Below are positions 28,491 through 36,829 of a DNA stretch of 64,000 nucleotides, piece after piece (the stretch's first letter is position 1; every line of letters begins with the position of its first letter). Origin of the DNA: Pseudomonas putida (GTDB lineage: Bacteria; Pseudomonadota; Gammaproteobacteria; Pseudomonadales; Pseudomonadaceae); contig NZ_JANHLE010000005.1 in NCBI RefSeq assembly GCF_028682475.1, positions 62,001-126,000 of the forward strand, given 5' to 3'. The position numbers and the translations under genes are program-made. A model generated the notes under the pieces. That model did not search any database. It was not told where the DNA came from and saw only the letters and a program-made list of their open reading frames with translations.

Positions 28491-29801
28491 TTGAACCAGA
28501 ACTGGCATGGCACCCTGATTCGCCACATGCTGCTATTGATCAGCGCCTGCCTGCTGGTCGGTCTGATCAGCGGCTATTACGGCTGGAGCCTGGCCCTGGG
28601 CCTGGCGCTCTACCTGGGCTGGACCCTCAAGCAATTGCTGCGCCTGCATGAGTGGCTGCGCCTGCACAAACCCGACGAAGCACCGCCGGATGGCTACGGT
28701 TTGTGGGGTGAGGTGTTCGACAGCATCTATCACCTGCAACGCCGCGACCAGCGCGTGCGAGGGCGCCTGCAGGCGGTGATCGATCGCGTGCAGGAGTCCA
28801 CTGCCGCACTCAAAGATGCGGTGATCATGCTCGACAGCGACGGCAACCTGGAGTGGTGGAACCGCGCCGCCGAAACCCTGCTGGGCCTGAAAACCCCACA
28901 GGACAGTGGCCAGCCAGTCACCAACCTGGTGCGCCACCCGCGTTTCAAGGAGTACTTCGAACAGGAGAACTACCTCGAACCGCTGGAGATCCCCTCGCCG
29001 ATCAACGACCGCCTGCGCGTGCAGCTGCATATCACCCGCTATGGCAATAACGAGCACCTGATGCTGGTACGCGACGTCACCCGTATCCATCAGCTTGAAC
29101 AGATGCGCAAGGATTTCGTTGCCAACGTCTCGCATGAACTGCGCACGCCGCTGACGGTGATCGCCGGCTACCTGGAAACCCTGCTCGACAACGTCGAGGA
29201 GGTGAATCCGCGCTGGGTCCGCGCCCTGCAGCAGATGCAGCAACAAGGCGGACGCATGCAGACCCTGCTCAACGACCTGCTGTTGCTGGCCAAGCTGGAA
29301 GCCACCGATTACCCCTCAGACAACCAGCCGGTGGCGGTTGAAGCCCTGCTGCAATCGATCAAGGGCGACGCCCAGGCGTTGTCGGGCCAGCGTAACCAGC
29401 GCATCAGCCTGGAAACCACACCCGGGATTTTCCTCAAGGGCAGTGAGGCCGAGCTGCGCAGCGCATTCTCCAATCTGGTTTTCAACGCCGTCAAATACAC
29501 CCAGGACGAAGGGCAGATCCGCATTCGTTGGTGGGCCGACGAACAGGGCGCGCACCTCAGCGTGCAGGATTCGGGTATCGGCATCGACGCCAAGCACCTG
29601 CCACGCCTGACCGAACGTTTCTACCGGGTCGACTCCAGCCGTGCCTCCAACACCGGCGGCACCGGCCTCGGCCTGGCGATCGTCAAGCACGTACTGTTGC
29701 GTCACCGCGCACGCCTCGAGATCAGCAGCGTACCTGGCCATGGCAGCACCTTTACCTGCCATTTCGCCCCCGTGCAGATTGCCCAGCGCCAGGCCTCCTG
29801 A
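28491..29801 (+). CDS. phoR: Phosphate regulon sensor kinase PhoR
   Basis: The 436-residue kinase has two N-terminal transmembrane helices (about 11-43). A PAS domain covers about 95-200 (LKDAVIMLDSDGNLEWWNRAAETLLGL). The phospho-acceptor His lies in FVANVSHELRTPLTVIAGYL, and HATPase motifs NAVKYTQDEG and DSGIGID follow. It phosphorylates PhoB when phosphate is low, with Pst and PhoU inhibiting it. I take the TTG at 28491 as start; an ATG at 28527 is an alternative, which would shorten the first helix. Confidence 0.95.
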   Translation: MNQNWHGTLIRHMLLLISACLLVGLISGYYGWSLALGLALYLGWTLKQLLRLHEWLRLHKPDEAPPDGYGLWGEVFDSIYHLQRRDQRVRGRLQAVIDRVQESTAALKDAVIMLDSDGNLEWWNRAAETLLGLKTPQDSGQPVTNLVRHPRFKEYFEQENYLEPLEIPSPINDRLRVQLHITRYGNNEHLMLVRDVTRIHQLEQMRKDFVANVSHELRTPLTVIAGYLETLLDNVEEVNPRWVRALQQMQQQGGRMQTLLNDLLLLAKLEATDYPSDNQPVAVEALLQSIKGDAQALSGQRNQRISLETTPGIFLKGSEAELRSAFSNLVFNAVKYTQDEGQIRIRWWADEQGAHLSVQDSGIGIDAKHLPRLTERFYRVDSSRASNTGGTGLGLAIVKHVLLRHRARLEISSVPGHGSTFTCHFAPVQIAQRQAS

Positions 29802-29850
29802 GGGCCCGCCCCTAGGCAACTGCGTCCTCACCCGCTACATTGGCGGACTT

Positions 29851-29885
29851 GTGCCAGCGAATGCTGGCACGGCATTTCTCTCTTT
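29851..29885 (+). terminator. Probable terminator after phoR
   Basis: GTGCCAGC (29851-29858) pairs with GCTGGCAC (29863-29870), followed by a T/C-rich run. It lies 50 bp after the phoR stop and before the CorC-like gene. Confidence 0.5.
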
Positions 29886-29916
29886 TTTCAGATGACGGAC
29901 CCCGTAAAACCCCATC

Positions 29917-31257
29917 ATGGACCCTTCCCCTGGTATTAGCTTCGCCTCACTTTTCGCCGATTTCGGCATGATTCTTTTTGCTCTGCTGCTGGTGCTGCTC
30001 AACGGCTTTTTCGTTGCCGCCGAGTTCGCCATGGTCAAACTGCGCTCGACCAAGGTCGAGTCGATTGCCGTGCAGCACGGCTGGCGCGGGCAGATCCTGC
30101 GTACCGTCCACAACCAGCTCGACGCCTACCTCTCGGCCTGCCAGCTGGGCATCACCCTCGCCTCGCTGGGCCTGGGCTGGGTCGGTGAGCCGGCCTTCGC
30201 CCACCTGCTTGAGCCGCTGCTGGCCGCGGTCGGCGTAGAGTCGCCGGAAGTGATCAAGGCGGTATCGTTCTTCAGCGCCTTCTTCGTGATTTCCTATCTG
30301 CACATCGTGGTCGGTGAGCTGGCGCCCAAGTCCTGGGCGATCCGCAAACCGGAACTGTTGTCGCTGTGGACTGCGGTGCCGCTGTACCTGTTCTACTGGC
30401 TGATGTATCCGGCCATCTACCTGCTCAACGCCAGTGCCAACGCCATTTTGCGCATCGCCGGCCAGGGCGAGCCCGGCCCGCACCACGAGCACCATTACAG
30501 CCGCGACGAACTGAAACTGATCCTCCACTCCAGCCGTGGCCAGGACCCCAGCGACCAGGGCATGCGCGTACTGGCGTCGGCCGTGGAAATGGGTGAACTG
30601 GAGGTGGTCGACTGGGCCAACTCCCGTGAAGACATGGTCAGCCTCGACGCCCATGCGCCGCTCAAGGAAATCCTGGCGATGTTCCGCCGGCACAAATTCA
30701 GCCGCTACCCGGTGTTCGATGCCGAGCGTGGTGAGTTCGTCGGCCTGCTGCATATCAAGGATCTGCTGCTGGAGCTGGCCGATCTGGAGCATATCCCCGA
30801 ATCCTTCAACCTTGCCGAATTGACCCGGCCGCTGGAGCGTGTGTCCCGCCACATGCCCCTGGCCCACCTGCTGGAGGAGTTCCGCAAAGGCGGCGCGCAC
30901 TTCGCCCTGGTCGAAGAAGCCGATGGCAAGGTGATTGGCTACCTGACCATGGAAGACGTGCTGGAAGTGCTGGTCGGTGACATCCAGGACGAACACCGCA
31001 AGGCCGAGCGCGGCATCCTCGCCTATCAGCCAGGCAAACTGCTGGTACGTGGCGACACGCCGCTGTTCAAGGTCGAGCGCCTGCTCGGCGTGGACCTGGA
31101 CCACATCGAGGCGGAAACCCTCGCCGGCCTGGTCTATGAGACCCTCAAGCGGGTACCGGAAGAAGAGGAGCTGCTGGAAGTCGAAGGCCTGCGCATCATC
31201 ATCAAGAAGATGAAAGGCCCGAAGATCGTCCTGGCCAAGGTGCTCAAGCTCGATTGA
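29917..31257 (+). CDS. CNNM/CBS-domain transporter-like protein (HlyC/CorC family)
   Basis: The 446-residue protein has four domains in order: an N-terminal DUF21/CNNM membrane domain with about four helices (residues 15-165), a linker, a CBS-pair (about 205-335), and a CorC_HlyC domain at the C-terminus (about 350-440). The family includes proposed magnesium or cobalt exporters. Its place just after phoR is conserved in Pseudomonas (PA5362), but no direct functional link is known to me. The start has a weak ribosome site. Confidence 0.9.
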   Translation: MDPSPGISFASLFADFGMILFALLLVLLNGFFVAAEFAMVKLRSTKVESIAVQHGWRGQILRTVHNQLDAYLSACQLGITLASLGLGWVGEPAFAHLLEPLLAAVGVESPEVIKAVSFFSAFFVISYLHIVVGELAPKSWAIRKPELLSLWTAVPLYLFYWLMYPAIYLLNASANAILRIAGQGEPGPHHEHHYSRDELKLILHSSRGQDPSDQGMRVLASAVEMGELEVVDWANSREDMVSLDAHAPLKEILAMFRRHKFSRYPVFDAERGEFVGLLHIKDLLLELADLEHIPESFNLAELTRPLERVSRHMPLAHLLEEFRKGGAHFALVEEADGKVIGYLTMEDVLEVLVGDIQDEHRKAERGILAYQPGKLLVRGDTPLFKVERLLGVDLDHIEAETLAGLVYETLKRVPEEEELLEVEGLRIIIKKMKGPKIVLAKVLKLD

Positions 31258-31263
31258 GCCGCC

Positions 31264-32160
31264 TTAAGGGTTGCCGGCGGTAAAGTTCGGCAACCCGCCG
31301 ACAGGCTGCTTGAACTGATACGGAATCGACTCCAGCGCCAGCCCGACGTTGCGCTGCACGACAAAATGCAGATGCGGGCCGGTGCTGTTGCCGGTGTTAC
31401 CTGATTTAGCCAGCGCGGTCCCGTATACCACCCGCTGTCCCTCGCGAACCACCACTGAACCACGCATCAGGTGCAGATAGACGCCCATGGTGCCGTCGTC
31501 ATGCAGAATCCGCACGAAGTTACCGGCCGGGTGCGTCCCGCGCCCGCTCTGGCTGTTCTCGGTCTTGATCACGATGCCCGCCCGTGCAGCAATGATCGGT
31601 GTACCTTCGGGCATGGCGATGTCCATGGCGTAGCGGCTTTTCGGGCCGAAATGGCTGTAGCTGCCGTTTGCCCCCTGGGTCACGCGAAAAGGCCCGCCGC
31701 GCCATGGCAGCGGGTACTGAAAGGCCTGCTGACGCTGTGCCGGGTTGCCCAGGGCATAGGTGAACGTCTCCTGATAACTCACCGGCAGATCCGCTTGCAA
31801 TGCGTTGACCACGGTCAGCAGCACGGCCGCCCGCGCGGGCACCACGCGCCGGACCAGCCGCGTGCCTGCGCCCTTGGCGTTACCCAGACGCTCCAGGCGC
31901 AACTCCACCTCCACCGGCGCGTGGGTGTCGTTGCGGGCACTGAAGCTCACGCCGCTGGCGAACTTGATGGCGTGCAGTTTCACCTGGCCTTCCAGCTGCT
32001 CGACCATCTGGTCGCGAAAGACAAAGGCCTTTGCGCCAGGCAGTGGCCGGTCGGAATACGAGACCACGCCCTGGGCATCGGTGCTTTTGTAGAAGGTCGA
32101 GGCCAGGGTCGGGGCGCAAGCCACGAGCAAGGCGCAGAACAGCAGCGAGTGTGCCTGCAT
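31264..32160 (-). CDS. M23-family peptidase (LytM domain) with signal peptide
   Basis: The 298-residue protein starts MQAHSLLFCALLVACAPTLA, a signal peptide, followed by a DUF4124-like beta segment (FYKSTDAQGVVSYSDRPLPG). The C-terminal M23 domain has the zinc/catalytic sites HFGPKSRYAMDIAMPEGTP and HLHFVVQ, which ligate Zn. It may cut peptidoglycan or act as a scaffold in the envelope. It is convergent with the CorC-like gene (6 bp between stops). Confidence 0.9.
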   Translation of the reverse strand: MQAHSLLFCALLVACAPTLASTFYKSTDAQGVVSYSDRPLPGAKAFVFRDQMVEQLEGQVKLHAIKFASGVSFSARNDTHAPVEVELRLERLGNAKGAGTRLVRRVVPARAAVLLTVVNALQADLPVSYQETFTYALGNPAQRQQAFQYPLPWRGGPFRVTQGANGSYSHFGPKSRYAMDIAMPEGTPIIAARAGIVIKTENSQSGRGTHPAGNFVRILHDDGTMGVYLHLMRGSVVVREGQRVVYGTALAKSGNTGNSTGPHLHFVVQRNVGLALESIPYQFKQPVGGLPNFTAGNP

Positions 32161-32268
32161 GATTAGTGGCTTTTTGACAGTTGACGTCTGTCGAAGACTA
32201 GCAGGGGATTTTGGCGCAGGGATGCGAGGAGTGTTTCAGGGGTGTACGAGAAGACGAGCGGTGTATTC

Positions 32269-32334
32269 ATCGCGGGGCAAGCCCGCTCCCACAGGTTTGC
32301 TGTTCTCCTTGTGGGAGCGGGCTTGCCCCGCGAT
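32269..32334. repeat. Pseudomonas REP pair (inverted)
   Basis: Two inverted copies of the REP core of this window are separated by about 15 bp. They lie between the M23 peptidase and response-regulator genes. Confidence 0.92.
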
Positions 32335-32342
32335 AGGTTCTA

Positions 32343-33245
32343 TCAAGCTCCCGGCACGAAATGCTTCTGCGCCGTACCACGGGCAATCAGCCGCGACAGG
32401 TAATCGAGCTTCTGTGCATCCTGGTCAACGAACTTGAAGGTGAGCTGCAACCAGTCGCTGTCCGGCTTGGGTTCCAGCGCCGCCACCGCATGCAGGTAAC
32501 CATTGAGCCGGGCGACTTCGGCGTTTTCACCCTGCTCCAGATCGAGCACAGCGCCTTCGAGCACCTGTGGCAGGGTCTCGCCACGGCGGACCACCAGCAA
32601 CGCCTCCTTGAGGCTCAGGGCCTTGATCACGCAGGGCTGCACGCCGCTTGGCAGACGCAACTGCCCCTGGCCACGTCCTGCCGGTGCAGCAGCGGCAGCC
32701 GTAGGCTTGGGCGCATTGATCAGTGGCTTGGCCGCCGCCACCGGAGCAGCGGGTGCTGCCGGTTTCACCGTTTCCGCACGGCCACCGGTGAGGGCGCTCA
32801 GCGAGTCGTTTGCAAAGGCCGAACTGGCACGCGTCGGGGCGCTGGCCAGCAAGGTATCGAGCTTGCCAACCTTGGTCAGGGCCTTCTTCACCTTGGTCAG
32901 CAATTGCTCATTGGTGAACGGCTTGCCGACGAAGTCAGAGACACCGGCCTGGATCGCCTGGACCACGTTTTCCTTGTCGCCGCGGCTGGTCACCATGATG
33001 AACGGCAGGGTTTTCATCGACTCCTGCTGGCGGCACCAGGTCAGCAGCTCCAACCCGGACATTTCCGGCATTTCCCAGTCGCACAGAACCAGGTCGAAGG
33101 CTTCGCGCGCCAGCAATGTCTGGGCCTTGCGGCCATTGACCGCGTCTTCGATGACAATTCCGGGGAAATAGTTGCGCAGACACTTCTTCACCAGGTCGCG
33201 AATGAACGGCGCATCATCCACAACCAACACACTGACTTTACTCAT
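32343..33245 (-). CDS. CheY-type response regulator with C-terminal PilZ-like domain
   Basis: The 300-residue protein has a receiver domain (about 1-125) with the acidic pair VDDAPF and phosphorylatable Asp in LVLCDWEMPEMSG. An Ala/Pro-rich linker covers about 145-190. The C-terminal part (about 195-300) has a beta-barrel pattern like PilZ. The ATG at 33245 is the first good start. It is a regulator without a sensor nearby; it lies before phoU on the same strand but is separated from it by a terminator. Confidence 0.82.
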   Translation of the reverse strand: MSKVSVLVVDDAPFIRDLVKKCLRNYFPGIVIEDAVNGRKAQTLLAREAFDLVLCDWEMPEMSGLELLTWCRQQESMKTLPFIMVTSRGDKENVVQAIQAGVSDFVGKPFTNEQLLTKVKKALTKVGKLDTLLASAPTRASSAFANDSLSALTGGRAETVKPAAPAAPVAAAKPLINAPKPTAAAAAPAGRGQGQLRLPSGVQPCVIKALSLKEALLVVRRGETLPQVLEGAVLDLEQGENAEVARLNGYLHAVAALEPKPDSDWLQLTFKFVDQDAQKLDYLSRLIARGTAQKHFVPGA

Positions 33246-33360
33246 CGCCACTCCTATTGAATCCCGACTAGCATAACGCTGACTAATGGCCATTTGCCAA
33301 ACATTGGCTCACGCCGGGACTCGTGGTTTCGTTCGCGGCTGCCTTGAGGTGCTCGACCGC

Positions 33361-33391
33361 AAACGAAAACGCCCGGCCAGGGCCGGGCGTT
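33361..33391 (-). terminator. Intrinsic terminator after phoU
   Basis: An AACGCCCGGC-type stem (33368-33391) with a short loop is followed on the minus strand by TTTTCGTTT, 17 bp after the phoU stop. Confidence 0.8.
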
Positions 33392-33407
33392 CGTTCTCGG
33401 GGCAGTC

Positions 33408-34166
33408 TTACTTATCGTCAGCTTCAGCCGGAACATTAGCCTTTTCGCTGCCACCCTCGACCTCTTCTTTCATGCGCTTGAGGCCCAGGTGACGCACGTC
33501 GGTACCGCGCACCAGGTAGATCACCAGCTCGGAGATGTTGCGCGCGTGGTCGCCGATCCGCTCCAGCGAACGCAGGGCCCAGATCACGCTGAGCACCCGC
33601 GAAATCGAACGCGGATCTTCCATCATGTAGGTCACCAGCTCGCGCAGCGCAGTCTTGTACTCGCGGTCAATGGTCTTGTCGTACTGGGCGACCGACAGTG
33701 CCAGGTCGGCATCGAAACGGGCGAAGGCATCCAGGGCATCACGGACCATGTTGCGCACCTGATCGCCGATGTGCCGGACTTCGACGTAGCCACGTGGCGA
33801 CTCACCCTCTTCGCACAACTGGATGGCGCGGCGGGCGATCTTGGTCGATTCATCACCGATGCGCTCCAGGTCGATCACCGACTTGGAAATGCTGATGATC
33901 AAACGCAGGTCGGAAGCGGCCGGCTGACGACGGGCGAGAATGCGCACGCATTCCTCGTCGATGTTGCGCTCCATCTGGTTGATCTGCTCGTCGACTTCAC
34001 GCACCTGCTGGGCCAGGCCCGAGTCGGCCTCGATCAGCGCGGTGACCGCGTCATTGACCTGCTTCTCGACCAGACCGCCCATCGCCAGGAGGTGACTGCG
34101 GACCTCCTCGAGTTCGGCGTTGAACTGCTGGGAGATGTGGTGGGTAAGGCTGTCTTTATTGATCAT
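33408..34166 (-). CDS. phoU: Phosphate signalling protein PhoU
   Basis: The 252-residue protein has two PhoU three-helix repeats. Each has the metal-binding signature: EECVRILARRQPAASDLR and DLERIGDESTKIARRAIQL in the first half, and SLERIGDHARNISELVIYL in the second. It couples Pst transport state to PhoR, keeping PhoR off in high phosphate. It is last in the pst operon, 56 bp after pstB. Confidence 0.97.
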   Translation of the reverse strand: MINKDSLTHHISQQFNAELEEVRSHLLAMGGLVEKQVNDAVTALIEADSGLAQQVREVDEQINQMERNIDEECVRILARRQPAASDLRLIISISKSVIDLERIGDESTKIARRAIQLCEEGESPRGYVEVRHIGDQVRNMVRDALDAFARFDADLALSVAQYDKTIDREYKTALRELVTYMMEDPRSISRVLSVIWALRSLERIGDHARNISELVIYLVRGTDVRHLGLKRMKEEVEGGSEKANVPAEADDK

Positions 34167-34222
34167 GAGAAATCCTTGGAGCGTCCGGTAAGTGCTGTCA
34201 GGCGGCGTTCAGTCGTTGAATC

Positions 34223-35056
34223 CTAGCCATACCGACCGGTGATGTAGTCTTCGGTCTGCTTCTTCGCCGGGTTGGTGAACAGCGTGTCAGTGTCACCGAA
34301 CTCGATCAGCTTGCCCATGTACATGAAGGCGGTGTAATCGGAAACCCGCGCCGCCTGCTGCATGTTGTGGGTAACGATGACAATGGTGTACTTGGACTTC
34401 AGCTCGTAGATCAGCTCTTCGACTTTCAGTGTCGAGATCGGGTCGAGTGCCGAGCACGGTTCGTCGAGCAGCAGAACTTCGGGCTCCACGGCGATAGTGC
34501 GGGCAATCACCAGACGCTGCTGCTGACCACCGGACAGGCCCAGCGCCGACTCGTGCAGGCGGTCCTTGACCTCCTCCCACAGGGCCGCGCCCTTGAGTGC
34601 CCATTCCACGGCCTCATCGAGTACGCGCTTCTTGTTGATGCCCTGGATGCGCAGGCCATAGACCACGTTTTCATAGATGGTTTTGGGGAACGGGTTGGGC
34701 TTCTGGAACACCATGCCGACCCGGCGGCGCAGTTCGGCCACGTCTTCGCCCTTGCGATAGATGTTATTGCCGTACAGGTTGATCGCGCCATCGACACGGC
34801 AGCCATCCACCAGGTCGTTCATGCGGTTGAAGGTACGCAGCAAGGTCGATTTACCGCAGCCGGACGGGCCGATGAAGGCGGTCACGCGCTGTTTCGGGAT
34901 GTTCATGCTGACGTCGAACAGGGCTTGTTTCTCGCCGTAGTACAGACTCAGGCCAGGCACTTCGATGGCCACGGTTTCATCGGCCAGTTGCAGGCTCTGC
35001 TTGGTACGACCCAGGGCCGACATATCGATGCCGTGGGCGTGGGATTCTTGCTGCAT
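34223..35056 (-). CDS. pstB: Phosphate ABC transporter ATP-binding protein PstB
   Basis: The 277-residue ATPase powers phosphate import. Walker A is [13 protein letters not shown] at about residue 62, the signature [15 protein letters not shown] lies at about residue 173, and Walker B is [13 protein letters not shown]. It has an N-terminal extension of about 20 residues compared with E. coli PstB. It lies 85 bp after pstA. Confidence 0.97.
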   Translation of the reverse strand: MQQESHAHGIDMSALGRTKQSLQLADETVAIEVPGLSLYYGEKQALFDVSMNIPKQRVTAFIGPSGCGKSTLLRTFNRMNDLVDGCRVDGAINLYGNNIYRKGEDVAELRRRVGMVFQKPNPFPKTIYENVVYGLRIQGINKKRVLDEAVEWALKGAALWEEVKDRLHESALGLSGGQQQRLVIARTIAVEPEVLLLDEPCSALDPISTLKVEELIYELKSKYTIVIVTHNMQQAARVSDYTAFMYMGKLIEFGDTDTLFTNPAKKQTEDYITGRYG

Positions 35057-35141
35057 GGTCAGACTCCATACGCTATCAATTTCGTTTCATCGAACCGCCC
35101 GGCACAACACACGGGCGGCACTTGCAAAAAAGGTGTTTCGA

Positions 35142-36812
35142 TCAGCTGTCCAGCGCCTTGTACTTCTCGCGCAGGTGGTTACGAATCCATACCGCCGACA
35201 GGTTGAGCGTGGCGATCACCAGCACCAGCAGCAACGCAGTGGCGTACACCAGCGGCCGCGCGGCCTCGACGTTCGGGCTCTGGAAGCCGACGTCGTAGAT
35301 GTGGAAGCCCAGGTGCATGATCTTCTGGTCCAGGTGCAGGTACGGGTAGTTGCCGTCCACCGGCAGCGATGGCGCCAGTTTCACCACACCCACCAGCATC
35401 AGCGGCGCCACTTCACCGGCGGCACGGGCCACGGCGAGGATCATGCCGGTCATCATCGCCGGGCTGGCCATGGGCAGTACGATCTTCCACAGGGTCTCGG
35501 CCTTGGTGGCACCGAGGGCCAGCGAGCCTTCACGAACCGTACGCGGGATACGCGCCAGGCCTTCTTCGGTGGCCACAATCACCACCGGTACCGCCAGCAG
35601 CGCCAGGGTCAGCGAGGCCCAGAGCAGGCCCGGTGTCCCCAGGGTTGGCGCGGGCAGTGCTTCCGGGAAGAACAGGCGGTCGAGCGAGCCACCCAGCACA
35701 TAGACGAAGAAGCCCAGACCGAACACGCCGTAAACAATGGCCGGAACACCGGCGAGGTTGTTCACCGCGATACGGATCAGACGGGTCACCGGGCCCTGGC
35801 GCGCATATTCACGCAGGTACACCGCCGCCAGTACGCCGAACGGGGTGACGATCACGGCCATGATCAGGGTCATCATCACGGTACCGAAGATTGCAGGAAA
35901 GATCCCGCCTTCGGTGTTGGCTTCACGCGGGTCGTCGCTAAGAAACTCCCAGACCTTGGCGAAGTACACGCCCATCTTGGTGAAGAAGCCCATGCCGTTC
36001 GGCTGGTAGGCGTGCACCACCTTGCTCAGGTTGATCTCGACTTCACGGCCATTGCCGTCCTTGGCCACCAGGCTATCGCGACCGAAGTCCTGATGCAGGT
36101 TGCCCAGACGCTCTTCGATGGCCTTGTAGCGGTTGTTCAGCTCGGCACGTTCGGCGTCCATGTCAGCCTGGGCGGCGGCATCCAGCTTACCGTCGAGCTC
36201 CAGCTTGCGAGCATGCAGACGCAGACGCTCAAGGCCGTAGTTGATGGCACCGATGTCCTTCTTCTCAAGCTTCTGCAGCTCGCCTGCGAGCTTGTCGGCA
36301 CGCTTGAGGCGCGCCTGCAGCTCAGCCCAGGCCGCCTGACCTTCGGCGACGACCTTGCCGTTTTCCTTGACGCTGACCAGGTAGCCGTAGAAGTTGCCCC
36401 ACTCACGACGCTCCAGGGCAATCAGGTCGACCGGGGTTTGCAGGTCGGTCAGCCAATCGCCGACCACCCAGGTGAAGTCGCTGCCGTTGAGGTCACGGTT
36501 GCCGACCTTGATCAGCTCACGGGTCATGAACTCCGGACCGTTGTCCGGGACCGGCAGGCCGGCCCCTTTCAGACGTGCCAGGGGTACTTCTTCTTGCTGC
36601 ACCACTTCGCCGACGACGACGTGGTCGGCCTGGCCAGGCACCTTGTAGGTGGCCTGGACCAGGTCGGCCGGCCAGAAGTGGCCGAGGCCGCGCACAGCGA
36701 TCACAGAGAGCAGACCGATGGTCATGATCACCGCGATGGCGACGGCGCCACCGCTGATCCAGACGCCGGGGGCGCCGCTCTTGAACCAGCTTTTGAGGGA
36801 ATCCTTTTTCAC
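35142..36812 (-). CDS. pstA: Phosphate ABC transporter permease PstA with large soluble insert
   Basis: The 556-residue permease is much longer than E. coli PstA (about 296). The C-terminal 270 residues carry the ABC permease core (GIFPAIFGTVMMTLIMAVI, LALGATKAETLWKIVLPMA). Residues about 40-290 form a soluble domain with a charged, coiled-coil-like part (LKRADKLAGELQKLEKKDIG) between the first helix and the permease core. It starts with GTG. Its partner PstC is also enlarged. Confidence 0.93.
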   Translation of the reverse strand: MKKDSLKSWFKSGAPGVWISGGAVAIAVIMTIGLLSVIAVRGLGHFWPADLVQATYKVPGQADHVVVGEVVQQEEVPLARLKGAGLPVPDNGPEFMTRELIKVGNRDLNGSDFTWVVGDWLTDLQTPVDLIALERREWGNFYGYLVSVKENGKVVAEGQAAWAELQARLKRADKLAGELQKLEKKDIGAINYGLERLRLHARKLELDGKLDAAAQADMDAERAELNNRYKAIEERLGNLHQDFGRDSLVAKDGNGREVEINLSKVVHAYQPNGMGFFTKMGVYFAKVWEFLSDDPREANTEGGIFPAIFGTVMMTLIMAVIVTPFGVLAAVYLREYARQGPVTRLIRIAVNNLAGVPAIVYGVFGLGFFVYVLGGSLDRLFFPEALPAPTLGTPGLLWASLTLALLAVPVVIVATEEGLARIPRTVREGSLALGATKAETLWKIVLPMASPAMMTGMILAVARAAGEVAPLMLVGVVKLAPSLPVDGNYPYLHLDQKIMHLGFHIYDVGFQSPNVEAARPLVYATALLLVLVIATLNLSAVWIRNHLREKYKALDS

Positions 36813-36829
36813 GGATCTCTACCTTTCTA

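Noticed and set aside
9496..32334. Repeated inverted units considered as CRISPR
   Set aside because: The copies are single REP hairpins at gene ends, not direct repeats with spacers, and no cas genes are present.
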